The notes: generated by a model from the letters alone, not told the origin. A DNA stretch of 6,397 bases from Dehalococcoidia bacterium (GCA_021296025.1 JAGWBF010000088.1:1-6397), one strand, 5' to 3'; positions 1 through 5,977 are shown, counted from the stretch's first letter. Numbers and translations: made by a program.

Positions 1-62
1 GGGATTCGAACCCACGACCCTCTCCTTGGCAAGGAGATGCTCTACCACTGAGCCACTTCCGC
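1..62 (-). tRNA. tRNA-Gly(GCC), 3' end cut off by window edge
   Basis: Read on the minus strand, the 5' end at position 62 begins GCGGAAG (acceptor strand). It is followed by a D-arm with GCTC/GAGC stem, an anticodon stem TCTCC/GGAGA enclosing loop TTGCCAA, and the T-loop TTCGAAT. The anticodon GCC lies at 28-30. About 13 nt are outside the window: the last part of the T-stem, the 3' acceptor strand and any CCA. It starts only 4 nt after the tRNA-Phe gene, so the two are almost certainly cotranscribed from the promoter at 188-216. Confidence 0.96.
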
Positions 63-66
63 TCGC

Positions 67-141
67 TGGTGCCGAGGGTCGGAATCGAACCAACGACACG
101 TGGATTTTCAGTCCACTGCTCTACCTCTGAGCTACCTCGGC
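67..141 (-). tRNA. tRNA-Phe(GAA) with encoded CCA
   Basis: The minus strand folds into a full cloverleaf of 75 nt including an encoded CCA at 67-69. The acceptor stem GCCGAGG/CCTCGGC pairs perfectly with discriminator A at 70. The D-stem is GCTC/GAGC with a short 7-nt loop. The anticodon stem GTGGA/TCCAC encloses loop CTGAAAA, giving anticodon GAA (bases 107-109). The T-arm is GTTGG/CCGAC (one T-G pair) with loop TTCGATT. It is the first gene of a tRNA pair with tRNA-Gly and sits about 40 nt downstream of the predicted transcription start. Confidence 0.97.
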
Positions 142-187
142 GACAAACCGCTGGTCCCGTTCAAGGCGTTCCCGGGCAGGCATTGGT

Positions 188-216
188 ATTATATCCGCCC
201 CCTCTATCTTTTTCAA
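188..216 (-). promoter_or_regulatory. Strong sigma70-type promoter for the tRNA-Phe/tRNA-Gly pair
   Basis: On the minus strand, TTGAAA (211-216, 5/6 to consensus -35) is followed by exactly 17 bp and TATAAT (188-193, perfect -10). The predicted start is near position 181, giving a leader of about 40 nt before tRNA-Phe. A GC-rich tract (CCCGGGAACG on the minus strand) follows the expected start and could be a stringent-type discriminator, which is common for stable-RNA promoters; that part is inference. Confidence 0.85.
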
Positions 217-315
217 CTTGGGATGGCTTCACCCCTGATACCGTTGTAAAATACGCCGTCCGCCTTTCAATTCCCAGCATCGATTGCGGGCCACCATTTC
301 TCGAAGGAGCCGATA

Positions 316-2079
316 ATGACCACCTTCATGGGGGACAACGCAACGATCAAGACCGAAGTAGGTGTGGCGATTCCGATGAGGGATGGAGTCGTTCTATACG
401 CTGACGTTTATCGTCCCGACTCGGATGCTAAGGTTCCCGTCCTGCTGCAGCGCACACCTTATAACAAGAATATGCCTCCAGCCAGGACCGCTGCTTTAGA
501 TGCACTGAGGGCGGCATCCCACGGCTATGCTGTGGTGGTCCAGGACACCAGGGGCAGGTACTCTTCCGGTGGGGAATTCTACCCCTTCCGGCATGAGATC
601 GACGATGGATACGACACCTTGGAGTGGTGTGCATCACAGCCCTGGAGCTCGGGAAAGGTGGGTATGTTCGGACGCTCCTATGTGGGAGCCACCCAGTGGC
701 TGGCTGCCCTGAGTGGACATCCGGCGCTCGTGGCAATTGCCCCCGGCCTTACCGCCTCGGACTACCATGAGGGATGGACGTACCAGGGCGGCGCTATGGC
801 TTGGGGCTTTGCAGTTTCCTGGACCTTGTCTGCATTGACTTCGGCAAACCTTGGAAACATATCCCGGAACAGGGATGTTCCGGCGGGCACCAGAGAAAGG
901 CTTCTGGAAGCGATAGACGATATGCACGAGAGCTTCAGGACCCTCCCTCCCAGGGACTATCCCCATCTACAGGGGGGACTGGCTGACTACTTCTATGATT
1001 GGATTGCTCACAGCCGGGCCGACGATTATTGGGGACGACTGAGAATTGAAGACCAACACCATCGTCTGAACGTGGCGGTATTCAACATCGCCGGTTGGCA
1101 CGATATCTTCCTGAAAGGCAGCCTGCGGAACTTCCGTGGCATGAGAGAGTCGGGGCCCAATGAAGAGGTCCGCTCCAAGCAGAGGCTGATTGTGGGCCCC
1201 TGGCACCATGCTACGCCCGGCCCTGATGTCTCGGGGGACGTCTATTTCGGGGCGATGGCGAGCGACGTCGCTGTGGATATGAATGCCCTGCACCTTCGAT
1301 TCTTCGACCGCTGGCTGAAAGGAATTGAAAACAACCTGGAATCCGAGCCGCCGGTGCGGATTTTTGTCATGGGAGAGAACCGTTGGCGGGATGAGCAGGA
1401 ATGGCCGTTGGCGCGCACCCGGCACACCGACTACTACTTGCACAGCGACGGCCAGGCCAATGGCGCTGATGGCGATGGCTCTTTGTCCACCGAGGTCTGT
1501 GGGGCTGAACCGTCGGATGTCTATGTGTACGATCCCAGGTGTCCAGTGCCGACCAGGGGAGGTGGGCTCTGCTGCTCCAACGGCTTCCTGCCGGGAGGAG
1601 CGTTCGAACAGAAAGAGATCGAATCAAGGCCCGATGTGCTGGTCTACACCTCCTCACCCATGACATCCAGTATGGAGGTGACGGGCCCGGTCTCGCTGGT
1701 GTTGTACGCATCCAGCTCTGCGCCCGACACGGATTTCACCGCCAAGCTGGTGGACGTCAGTCCATGCGGATGTACCAGGAACTTGACTGATGGCATAGTC
1801 CGGGCGCGCTACCGGGACTCTTTATCGGAGTCGAGTCTTATCGAACCGGGCAAGGTCTATAAGTACACTATCGACCTGGTGGCCACTAGCAACGTGTTCC
1901 TTCCAGGACATAGTGTTCGCCTTGAGGTGTCCAGTAGTAACTTTCCCCGCTTCGACCGCAATCCCAACACGGGACGCGAACCTTCGGAAGAGGCAGAGTT
2001 GAAGCCTGCTCTACAGACGGTTTTCCACGATGAGCAGTGGCCTTCTCAACTGGTCTTGCCTGAGATTCCCAGGGAATGA
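316..2079 (+). CDS. CocE/NonD family hydrolase (peptidase S15-like alpha/beta hydrolase)
   Basis: A 587-residue serine hydrolase of the CocE/NonD (X-Pro dipeptidyl-peptidase S15-like) family; members cleave esters, amides or acylated peptides. Residues 15-125 start the alpha/beta-hydrolase fold with RTPYNK (Tyr49, the oxyanion-hole tyrosine in CocE), QDTRGR (76-81) and the nucleophile elbow GRSYVG with Ser121. A helical cap lies at about 145-240. Asp263 in GWHDIF and His298 in GPWHHAT complete the triad by family pattern. Residues about 370-580 form the C-terminal beta-jelly-roll domain. There is no signal peptide or membrane segment, so it is probably cytoplasmic. The start is supported by AAGGAG at 304-309, 6 nt upstream; the next Met (residue 5) is badly spaced. 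No strong promoter was found upstream; TAAAAT at 247-252 is only a weak -10 candidate. The length is normal for the family. Substrate cannot be predicted: the family includes cocaine esterase and cephalosporin/glutaryl acylase-type enzymes. The gene appears monocistronic and convergent with the downstream redox operon. Confidence 0.95.
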   Translation: MTTFMGDNATIKTEVGVAIPMRDGVVLYADVYRPDSDAKVPVLLQRTPYNKNMPPARTAALDALRAASHGYAVVVQDTRGRYSSGGEFYPFRHEIDDGYDTLEWCASQPWSSGKVGMFGRSYVGATQWLAALSGHPALVAIAPGLTASDYHEGWTYQGGAMAWGFAVSWTLSALTSANLGNISRNRDVPAGTRERLLEAIDDMHESFRTLPPRDYPHLQGGLADYFYDWIAHSRADDYWGRLRIEDQHHRLNVAVFNIAGWHDIFLKGSLRNFRGMRESGPNEEVRSKQRLIVGPWHHATPGPDVSGDVYFGAMASDVAVDMNALHLRFFDRWLKGIENNLESEPPVRIFVMGENRWRDEQEWPLARTRHTDYYLHSDGQANGADGDGSLSTEVCGAEPSDVYVYDPRCPVPTRGGGLCCSNGFLPGGAFEQKEIESRPDVLVYTSSPMTSSMEVTGPVSLVLYASSSAPDTDFTAKLVDVSPCGCTRNLTDGIVRARYRDSLSESSLIEPGKVYKYTIDLVATSNVFLPGHSVRLEVSSSNFPRFDRNPNTGREPSEEAELKPALQTVFHDEQWPSQLVLPEIPRE

Positions 2080-2157
2080 AGGAGACCCAATACCACCGTA
2101 GCAGAGGGGAACGTGGCCTGGGTGCGCGCAGACGCTTGCTCAGAGGCGCGGACTAAT

Positions 2158-2256
2158 ATGCAATTGCACCAGTGGTTCCTGATTGCTGGCCTGGTAGGTG
2201 CGCTACTGCTCCTGGCAATGCTGGTGATGTGCCGGTCTCAAGGACTGCCTTTATAG
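2158..2256 (+). CDS. Possible 32-aa single-helix membrane peptide (low confidence)
   Basis: A tiny ORF in the gap after the hydrolase. Residues 6-24 form one strongly hydrophobic stretch (WFLIAGLVGALLLLAMLVM), followed by a short tail with one Arg and one Cys, so a single transmembrane helix is plausible. A weak CAGAGG lies at 2141-2146, 11 nt upstream. The frame is the same as that of the hydrolase and stays open from its stop codon at 2077-2079 to the TAG at 2254-2256. A longer form could therefore start at GTG 2113 (47 aa) or arise by readthrough. It resembles no family I recognise, and it could be a chance ORF in a GC-rich gap. Confidence 0.22.
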   Translation: MQLHQWFLIAGLVGALLLLAMLVMCRSQGLPL

Positions 2257-2269
2257 GATGGGGCGGCCC

Positions 2270-3151
2270 TTAGGCTCTTACACCCTCCAGTATATTGACG
2301 ATCTCTTCGGTTGAGACCAGGTGCTTGTGCAGGCCCATGTCCCTCGGGGAAAATCCCAGGGCCAAGCCGACCATCTGGGGAAGGTGGAGGATTGGGAGAT
2401 CGATGTCTTGCTTCTTGTGCCTTGCGGCATCCTCCTGCTTGCCGTCCAGCTCCAGGTGGCATAGGGGGCAGGGGGTAACCATACAGTTCGCTCCCTTGTC
2501 CTTGGCTTCCAGGGTGTGGTCGCCGCACATAGCCAGGGAGTTGTCTTCGCTGGACGAAAGTATTGGGAAGCCGCAGCACTTGCCCTTTCCTGAGGTGTTC
2601 ACCACCTCGCCTCCCAGGGTTTCGATAGTCTTTTCCAGGACCGTCTTGCGACCCTCAAACCCCTTGGGGACCATCAGCTCCGGTGGCCGGCGCAGGTAGC
2701 ATCCATAGAAGGGTGCGACCTTAAGACCTTCCAGGGGGTGGACGACCAGGTCTTTGAGATTGTCCAGCCCGTACTCCTCATCCAAGATCCACAGAAAGTG
2801 CTTTATATCTACGGTCCCGTCGTACCTGAGACCTTCGGAAGCCAGGTATTCCTGGTTGATGCGGTCGCGATACTCAGGATCGGACTGCAGCCGATGATTG
2901 GCTTGAGTGAAGGTGCCCTGGCAGGTGCTGCAGATGGTCATCATGGTCATGCCCATCTTCTCCACCTTGGCCAGGGTGCGGGCATTGACAGGGTCGGAGA
3001 CTTCCTGGCTCAGCACCCCGGCACCACTGCACCCGACATCCCTAAGCTCCACCAGCTCAATGTTCAGCTTGTCGGCCACTATCTTGGCGGCCGGATACAA
3101 CTCGGGACAGCCTCCCTTAGAAACACACCCTGGGAAGAATGCGTATGCCAT
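2270..3151 (-). CDS. HdrB/SdhE-type CCG-domain subunit (heterodisulfide reductase subunit B family)
   Basis: A 293-residue protein of the HdrB/SdhE family, which carries electrons between the SdhAB-type module and a quinone or thiol/disulfide partner. It has two cysteine-rich CCG domains. The C-terminal one is complete: Cys151, Cys192-Cys193-Gly, Cys228 and Cys231 (C-x40-CCG-x34-CxxC), the pattern that binds a noncubane [4Fe-4S] cluster in HdrB. The N-terminal one has Cys9, Cys41, Cys74 and Cys77, but Ser42 replaces the second Cys of the CC pair. The segment ILHLPQMVGLALG (255-267) is typical of HdrB/SdhE C-termini. There are no obvious transmembrane helices, so it is soluble or peripherally membrane-bound. 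The start codon overlaps the sdhB-like stop by one base (TAATG), with a strong GGGAGGAG site at 3160-3167, 8 nt upstream, which suggests translational coupling. The usual membrane anchors SdhC/D are absent and this gene takes their place, as in type-E SQR and MfrABE. It may be annotated hdrB, sdhE, mfrE or sdhC in different genomes, so no symbol is given. Confidence 0.92.
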   Translation of the reverse strand: MAYAFFPGCVSKGGCPELYPAAKIVADKLNIELVELRDVGCSGAGVLSQEVSDPVNARTLAKVEKMGMTMMTICSTCQGTFTQANHRLQSDPEYRDRINQEYLASEGLRYDGTVDIKHFLWILDEEYGLDNLKDLVVHPLEGLKVAPFYGCYLRRPPELMVPKGFEGRKTVLEKTIETLGGEVVNTSGKGKCCGFPILSSSEDNSLAMCGDHTLEAKDKGANCMVTPCPLCHLELDGKQEDAARHKKQDIDLPILHLPQMVGLALGFSPRDMGLHKHLVSTEEIVNILEGVRA

Positions 3152-4107
3152 TATTCATTCTCCTCCCACTTCTCGAAGATGCGCTTGATGCGGTCTCGCC
3201 CTTCCCGTTTCTCATGCAGGAAGTAGGGAAGAGGCCTCTTGCCCTTCCGGAATGCCTTTATGGCCAGCGGGACTTGCTTAAGCTGGCCCTTAATGTTGGT
3301 CAGCCCTTCTGTTTCGATGGCCAGCCGGGCTTCATCCAGCCAGCCGTGGCTCTTGACCGACTTGGCAAAGCTGCGGTAGTGGTTGCGGACCGTGGGAATG
3401 CCTGCGTTGGCTTTGATAGCTTTGTTGCGCAGGGCGAAGATTCGCTCAGTGGGGTCGATCCCCTTGGGGCAGTGCTCGCTGGCTTCATAGCAGTGACAGC
3501 AGTCCCACATGCCGTTCTTTTCGCTCAGGTTCTTGAGTCGTGCTTCCGTCCGGTTGTCCCGCGGATCAAATACCGACCTGTAGGCCTTGGTCAAGGCCAG
3601 GGGGCCGACGAACTTGCGGTCCACAACCATGGTGCTGCAGCCCTCGTCGCACAGCCAGCACATGGTGCAGCTCATGACCTTGCGCAGGTCCTGCACGACC
3701 TTGTTGGATACGACGTGCTCCTTGTCGGGGGACTTCTGGTCGGTCTCGATCCATGGCTCTACAGCCTTGTACTTGTCGTACACCCAGGTATCCAGGTCGT
3801 ACATCATATCCTTGGTGGTGGTGATCAGGCGCACTGGCTCGACGGTGATGGTGCCTTCATTTTGGGCAGCCCCCACCGTGGTGGAGCAGGCCATCCTGTT
3901 CCGGCGGCTGATGCGCATAGTGCAGTCACCGCAGAACCCGGTCCGGCAGCTTCCGCGGAAGGCAATAGTGCTGTCCTGGTCCTCCTTGACCTGCATCAGA
4001 GCATCCAGCACGGTAGCACTTTCGTCGATTTCCACTGGGTATTCCTGGAAGTCCCCCTTGCTGCCATTGCCGGGGCTGAACCTGTAAAACTTCAGCGTTA
4101 TTTCCAT
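3151..4107 (-). CDS. sdhB: Succinate dehydrogenase/fumarate reductase iron-sulfur subunit
   Basis: A 318-residue iron-sulfur subunit that passes electrons between the flavoprotein and the CCG subunit. Residues 1-100 are a plant-type ferredoxin domain with [2Fe-2S] ligands Cys54, Cys59, Cys62 and Cys74 (CxxxxCxxC-x11-C). The C-terminal helical domain carries Cys147, Cys150, Cys153 and Cys157, then Cys203, Cys204, Cys206 and Cys213-Pro. By homology the [4Fe-4S] cluster uses Cys147/150/153 plus Cys213. The remaining cysteines would hold the third cluster in an unusual arrangement: the place of E. coli SdhB Cys212 is Ala209, while Cys204 and Cys206 are extra. About 100 residues follow the last cluster motif, longer than E. 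coli SdhB, ending in a basic tail. There is no membrane segment. The start has GAAGGGA at 4115-4121, 7 nt upstream. It lies 42 nt after the flavoprotein gene and overlaps the next gene by one base. A thiol:fumarate reductase B N-terminal half (TfrB-like, split from its CCG half) is an alternative name. Confidence 0.95.
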   Translation of the reverse strand: MEITLKFYRFSPGNGSKGDFQEYPVEIDESATVLDALMQVKEDQDSTIAFRGSCRTGFCGDCTMRISRRNRMACSTTVGAAQNEGTITVEPVRLITTTKDMMYDLDTWVYDKYKAVEPWIETDQKSPDKEHVVSNKVVQDLRKVMSCTMCWLCDEGCSTMVVDRKFVGPLALTKAYRSVFDPRDNRTEARLKNLSEKNGMWDCCHCYEASEHCPKGIDPTERIFALRNKAIKANAGIPTVRNHYRSFAKSVKSHGWLDEARLAIETEGLTNIKGQLKQVPLAIKAFRKGKRPLPYFLHEKREGRDRIKRIFEKWEENE

Positions 4108-4149
4108 GGAATTGTCCCTTCTTGAAGCTATGCTTGGATGATGAAGGCC

Positions 4150-5820
4150 CTACGAGGGCTGCCACTGGGTGATGGTAACGGGTTTGGTTGACACCTGGGG
4201 GCCTTCCGGGATGCTGACGGCTACGGTGTGTTGCAGCCAGTCAGCATCATCCCTGTCAGGCTTGTCGCCTCGCTGGTGAGCCCCCCGGCTCTCCTGGCGG
4301 GCAGCGGCGCACGTGAGCATGATGTGGGCGGCGTCTAGCATATTCCCCAGCTCAAGATATGCGGGCAAGGATGGGTTGTATGGCCCTCCTATCGTGGGCA
4401 CTGCAATGTGCTGGTACCGCTCCTTCAAATCCTGGATGGCACTGACTGCCTGCTCCAGGGATGCCCCGTCCCGGCGTACTCCCATACTGGACTGAAGGGT
4501 CTGGTTAAGCTGCCTACGGAGAGAGCCTATCGAGTCCGAGCTTCCATCTCTGGTGGACAGGCCTTGAGCTTGTTCTACCTGCTCAGCCAACAGATTTGCG
4601 GGTGCCTCGGTCTTCCCCGCAGCCCGGGAGTTGCTGGCTGCTGCTTCGCCTGCCCGCCTTCCGAACACTATGGAGTCCAGCATGGAATTCCCTGCCAATC
4701 TACCTGCGCCATGAGCGCCCGAACAAGCAGCTTCACCCGCGGCGTACAGGCCTGCCACGCCGGTGGCGCCTTGAGCATCCACCTGTATGCCCCCAACGGG
4801 GCGGTGGGCAGCCGGCTGGACAGGCACAAGGTCCTTGGTGATGTCCAGCCCAAGATAGGTCTTCACGAGGAACCTGGTTTCGGGAAGCCTGTCATCTATA
4901 CGGTCATTGTCCAGGTGCCGGAAGTCCAGGAACACGCAGCCATCATCCCCCCGGCCCTCCTGGATCTCCGTATCTATGGCTTGGGTGCACAGCTCCCTGG
5001 CTTCCAGCTCGGGCGCCCGATCACCATCGGTCGAGTAGTTTGACATAAATCGGTCCCCGGCCGCATTGACGAGGTAAGCGCCTTCTCCCCTGGCAGCTTC
5101 GCTGACAACCAGGCCCTTTCCCTTCAGGGTAGTTGGATGGAACTGGACCATCTCCATGTCCATCAAGGGCACACCGGCACGATAGGCCATGCCCACGCCG
5201 TCGGCGGTGGCGAATAAGGCGGATGTGCTGGTGGCAAAGAGCCTGCCGATTCCACCTGTAGCCAGGACTGTGGACCTGGCGCTCAAAGCTTCCAGTTTGC
5301 CGGAGGCCAGGTCATAGGCGGTCACGCCACAGCAGGCCCCGTCCGCGATCATCAAGGATGTGGCGGTCCATTCGTCGTAGGTGGCTATTCCCATACGCAC
5401 GATGTTTTCGTAGAGCACCTGTAGAACGATGTGCCCCGCAGAATCGCCCACGTAACAGGTGCGGGGCTGCGAAGAGCCTCCGAAAGGCATCACATCGATC
5501 AGACCATCGCCGTCCCTGCTGAACGGCACCCCCATGTGTTCCAACAGGACCACATCCCGGAGCGCATCCTGACACATGGCCTCGACGACATCCTGGTCGG
5601 CTAGATATGCGCCAGCCTTGATCGTATCTTCCGCATGAGACTGCCAGGAATCGTCAGACTTGATTGCGGCGTTTATGCCACTATGAGAACCTGATGACTG
5701 GCTCCGCAGAGGATGTATCTTGGACACCAGTCCTACATCTACCCCTGCTGCCTTGGCAGCTATGGCGGCCCGCATCCCCGCCAGCCCACCGCCGATTACA
5801 ATGACATCATGGTATGGCAT
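4150..5820 (-). CDS. sdhA: Succinate dehydrogenase/fumarate reductase flavoprotein subunit
   Basis: A 556-residue FAD flavoprotein that interconverts succinate and fumarate; E. coli FrdA has 602 residues and SdhA 588. An N-terminal Rossmann motif is present (DVIVIGGGLAG, 5-15). Catalytic residues, matched by memory to E. coli FrdA, are His228 (FHPT), Glu241 and Arg244 (SEAARGEG), Arg275 as the proton-shuttle Arg, His339 (AAHRPVGG) and Arg374 (GAGRLAGNS). The C-terminal ARQESRGAHQR (507-517) is a family hallmark. Odd features: the covalent-flavin His (RSH in FrdA/SdhA) is Gln41, the nearby Glu/Gln diagnostic position is His46, and the substrate-site HYTMGG is HRPVGG. FAD is therefore probably noncovalent. 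There is no Tat or Sec signal, so it is cytoplasmic, unlike periplasmic MfrA. AAGGGG at 5826-5831, 5 nt upstream, supports the start. It is the first gene of an A-B-CCG operon driven by the promoter at 5872-5900. An L-aspartate oxidase identity is disfavoured by the linked iron-sulfur partners. The physiological direction is unknown; frdA, tfrA or mfrA are possible alternative names. Confidence 0.94.
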   Translation of the reverse strand: MPYHDVIVIGGGLAGMRAAIAAKAAGVDVGLVSKIHPLRSQSSGSHSGINAAIKSDDSWQSHAEDTIKAGAYLADQDVVEAMCQDALRDVVLLEHMGVPFSRDGDGLIDVMPFGGSSQPRTCYVGDSAGHIVLQVLYENIVRMGIATYDEWTATSLMIADGACCGVTAYDLASGKLEALSARSTVLATGGIGRLFATSTSALFATADGVGMAYRAGVPLMDMEMVQFHPTTLKGKGLVVSEAARGEGAYLVNAAGDRFMSNYSTDGDRAPELEARELCTQAIDTEIQEGRGDDGCVFLDFRHLDNDRIDDRLPETRFLVKTYLGLDITKDLVPVQPAAHRPVGGIQVDAQGATGVAGLYAAGEAACSGAHGAGRLAGNSMLDSIVFGRRAGEAAASNSRAAGKTEAPANLLAEQVEQAQGLSTRDGSSDSIGSLRRQLNQTLQSSMGVRRDGASLEQAVSAIQDLKERYQHIAVPTIGGPYNPSLPAYLELGNMLDAAHIMLTCAAARQESRGAHQRGDKPDRDDADWLQHTVAVSIPEGPQVSTKPVTITQWQPS

Positions 5821-5871
5821 CGAAGCCCCTTGGAGTGGAGTTGCCGTTCCCGGAGAATGGGCAGCGTGCCA

Positions 5872-5900
5872 ATTATAGGATTGGCCCTTGTAGCTGTCAA
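5872..5900 (-). promoter_or_regulatory. Perfect-consensus sigma70 promoter for the sdhA-sdhB-CCG operon
   Basis: On the minus strand, TTGACA (5895-5900) and TATAAT (5872-5877) both match consensus at all six bases and are separated by exactly 17 bp. The expected start is near 5865, giving a leader of about 45 nt before the flavoprotein ATG at 5820. No other promoter is evident inside the operon. The gaps (42 nt, then a 1-bp overlap) suggest the three genes share this transcript. Confidence 0.9.
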
Positions 5901-5906
5901 TCGACT

Positions 5907-5938
5907 GAGCTCCCGGAGCCTAGCTACAGATCTCCCGG
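5907..5938. repeat. Tandem direct repeats GANCTCCCGG, candidate regulator sites
   Basis: Two copies of GA(G/T)CTCCCGG occur at 5907-5916 and 5929-5938. They match at 9 of 10 bases and are spaced 22 bp start to start, about two helical turns. Relative to the predicted operon start near 5865 they lie at about -42 to -51 and -64 to -73, the usual place for an activator bound just upstream of the -35 box. The first copy also sits in a small dyad, GCTCC-C-GGAGC (5909-5919). Regulatory function is inferred from position only. Confidence 0.4.
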
Positions 5939-5961
5939 GCATCAGACTAGGGCGGCCAAGC

Positions 5962-5977
5962 TTGACATGCATGTCAA
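5962..5977. promoter_or_regulatory. Perfect 16-bp palindrome overlapping the -35 box, candidate operator
   Basis: TTGACATGCATGTCAA is identical to its own reverse complement. Its left half is the -35 hexamer of the rightward promoter, and its right half fills most of the spacer. A dimeric repressor bound here would block RNA polymerase directly. No regulator gene lies in the window, so the ligand and protein are unknown. The palindrome stops at C5961/T5978, where symmetry breaks. Confidence 0.55.

Noticed and set aside
69..404. Plus-strand ORF of 111 codons over the tRNA genes and hydrolase start
   Set aside because: It covers tRNA-Phe and the tRNA promoter on the opposite strand and runs into the hydrolase gene out of frame. 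The tRNA structure and hydrolase motifs are far stronger evidence.
2065..2077. Small dyad ATTCCC-A-GGGAAT at the hydrolase stop as a terminator
   Set aside because: A one-base loop cannot form a stable hairpin and no T-run follows, so it is not a credible intrinsic terminator.
2080..2269. Bidirectional terminator in the convergent gap
   Set aside because: I looked for GC-rich hairpins followed by T-runs on both strands and found none. Termination here may be factor-dependent or need a computed fold to see.
3139..4125. Long plus-strand ORF of 328 codons opposite the iron-sulfur subunit
   Set aside because: It is the antisense shadow of the sdhB-like gene. Its translation shows no domain, while the minus strand has the full set of cluster cysteines.
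4408..5043. Plus-strand ORF of 211 codons opposite the flavoprotein
   Set aside because: Antisense to clear SdhA active-site motifs; its own translation looks like low-complexity shadow sequence.
4150..5820. L-aspartate oxidase (NadB) as the flavoprotein identity
   Set aside because: NadB also has noncovalent FAD, but this gene is cotranscribed with an SdhB-type iron-sulfur partner and a CCG subunit, and no nadA or nadC is adjacent.
5947..5977. Second, leftward promoter using the other half of the palindrome as -35
   Set aside because: The palindrome does give TTGACA on the minus strand, but no acceptable -10 hexamer lies 15-19 bp further on.
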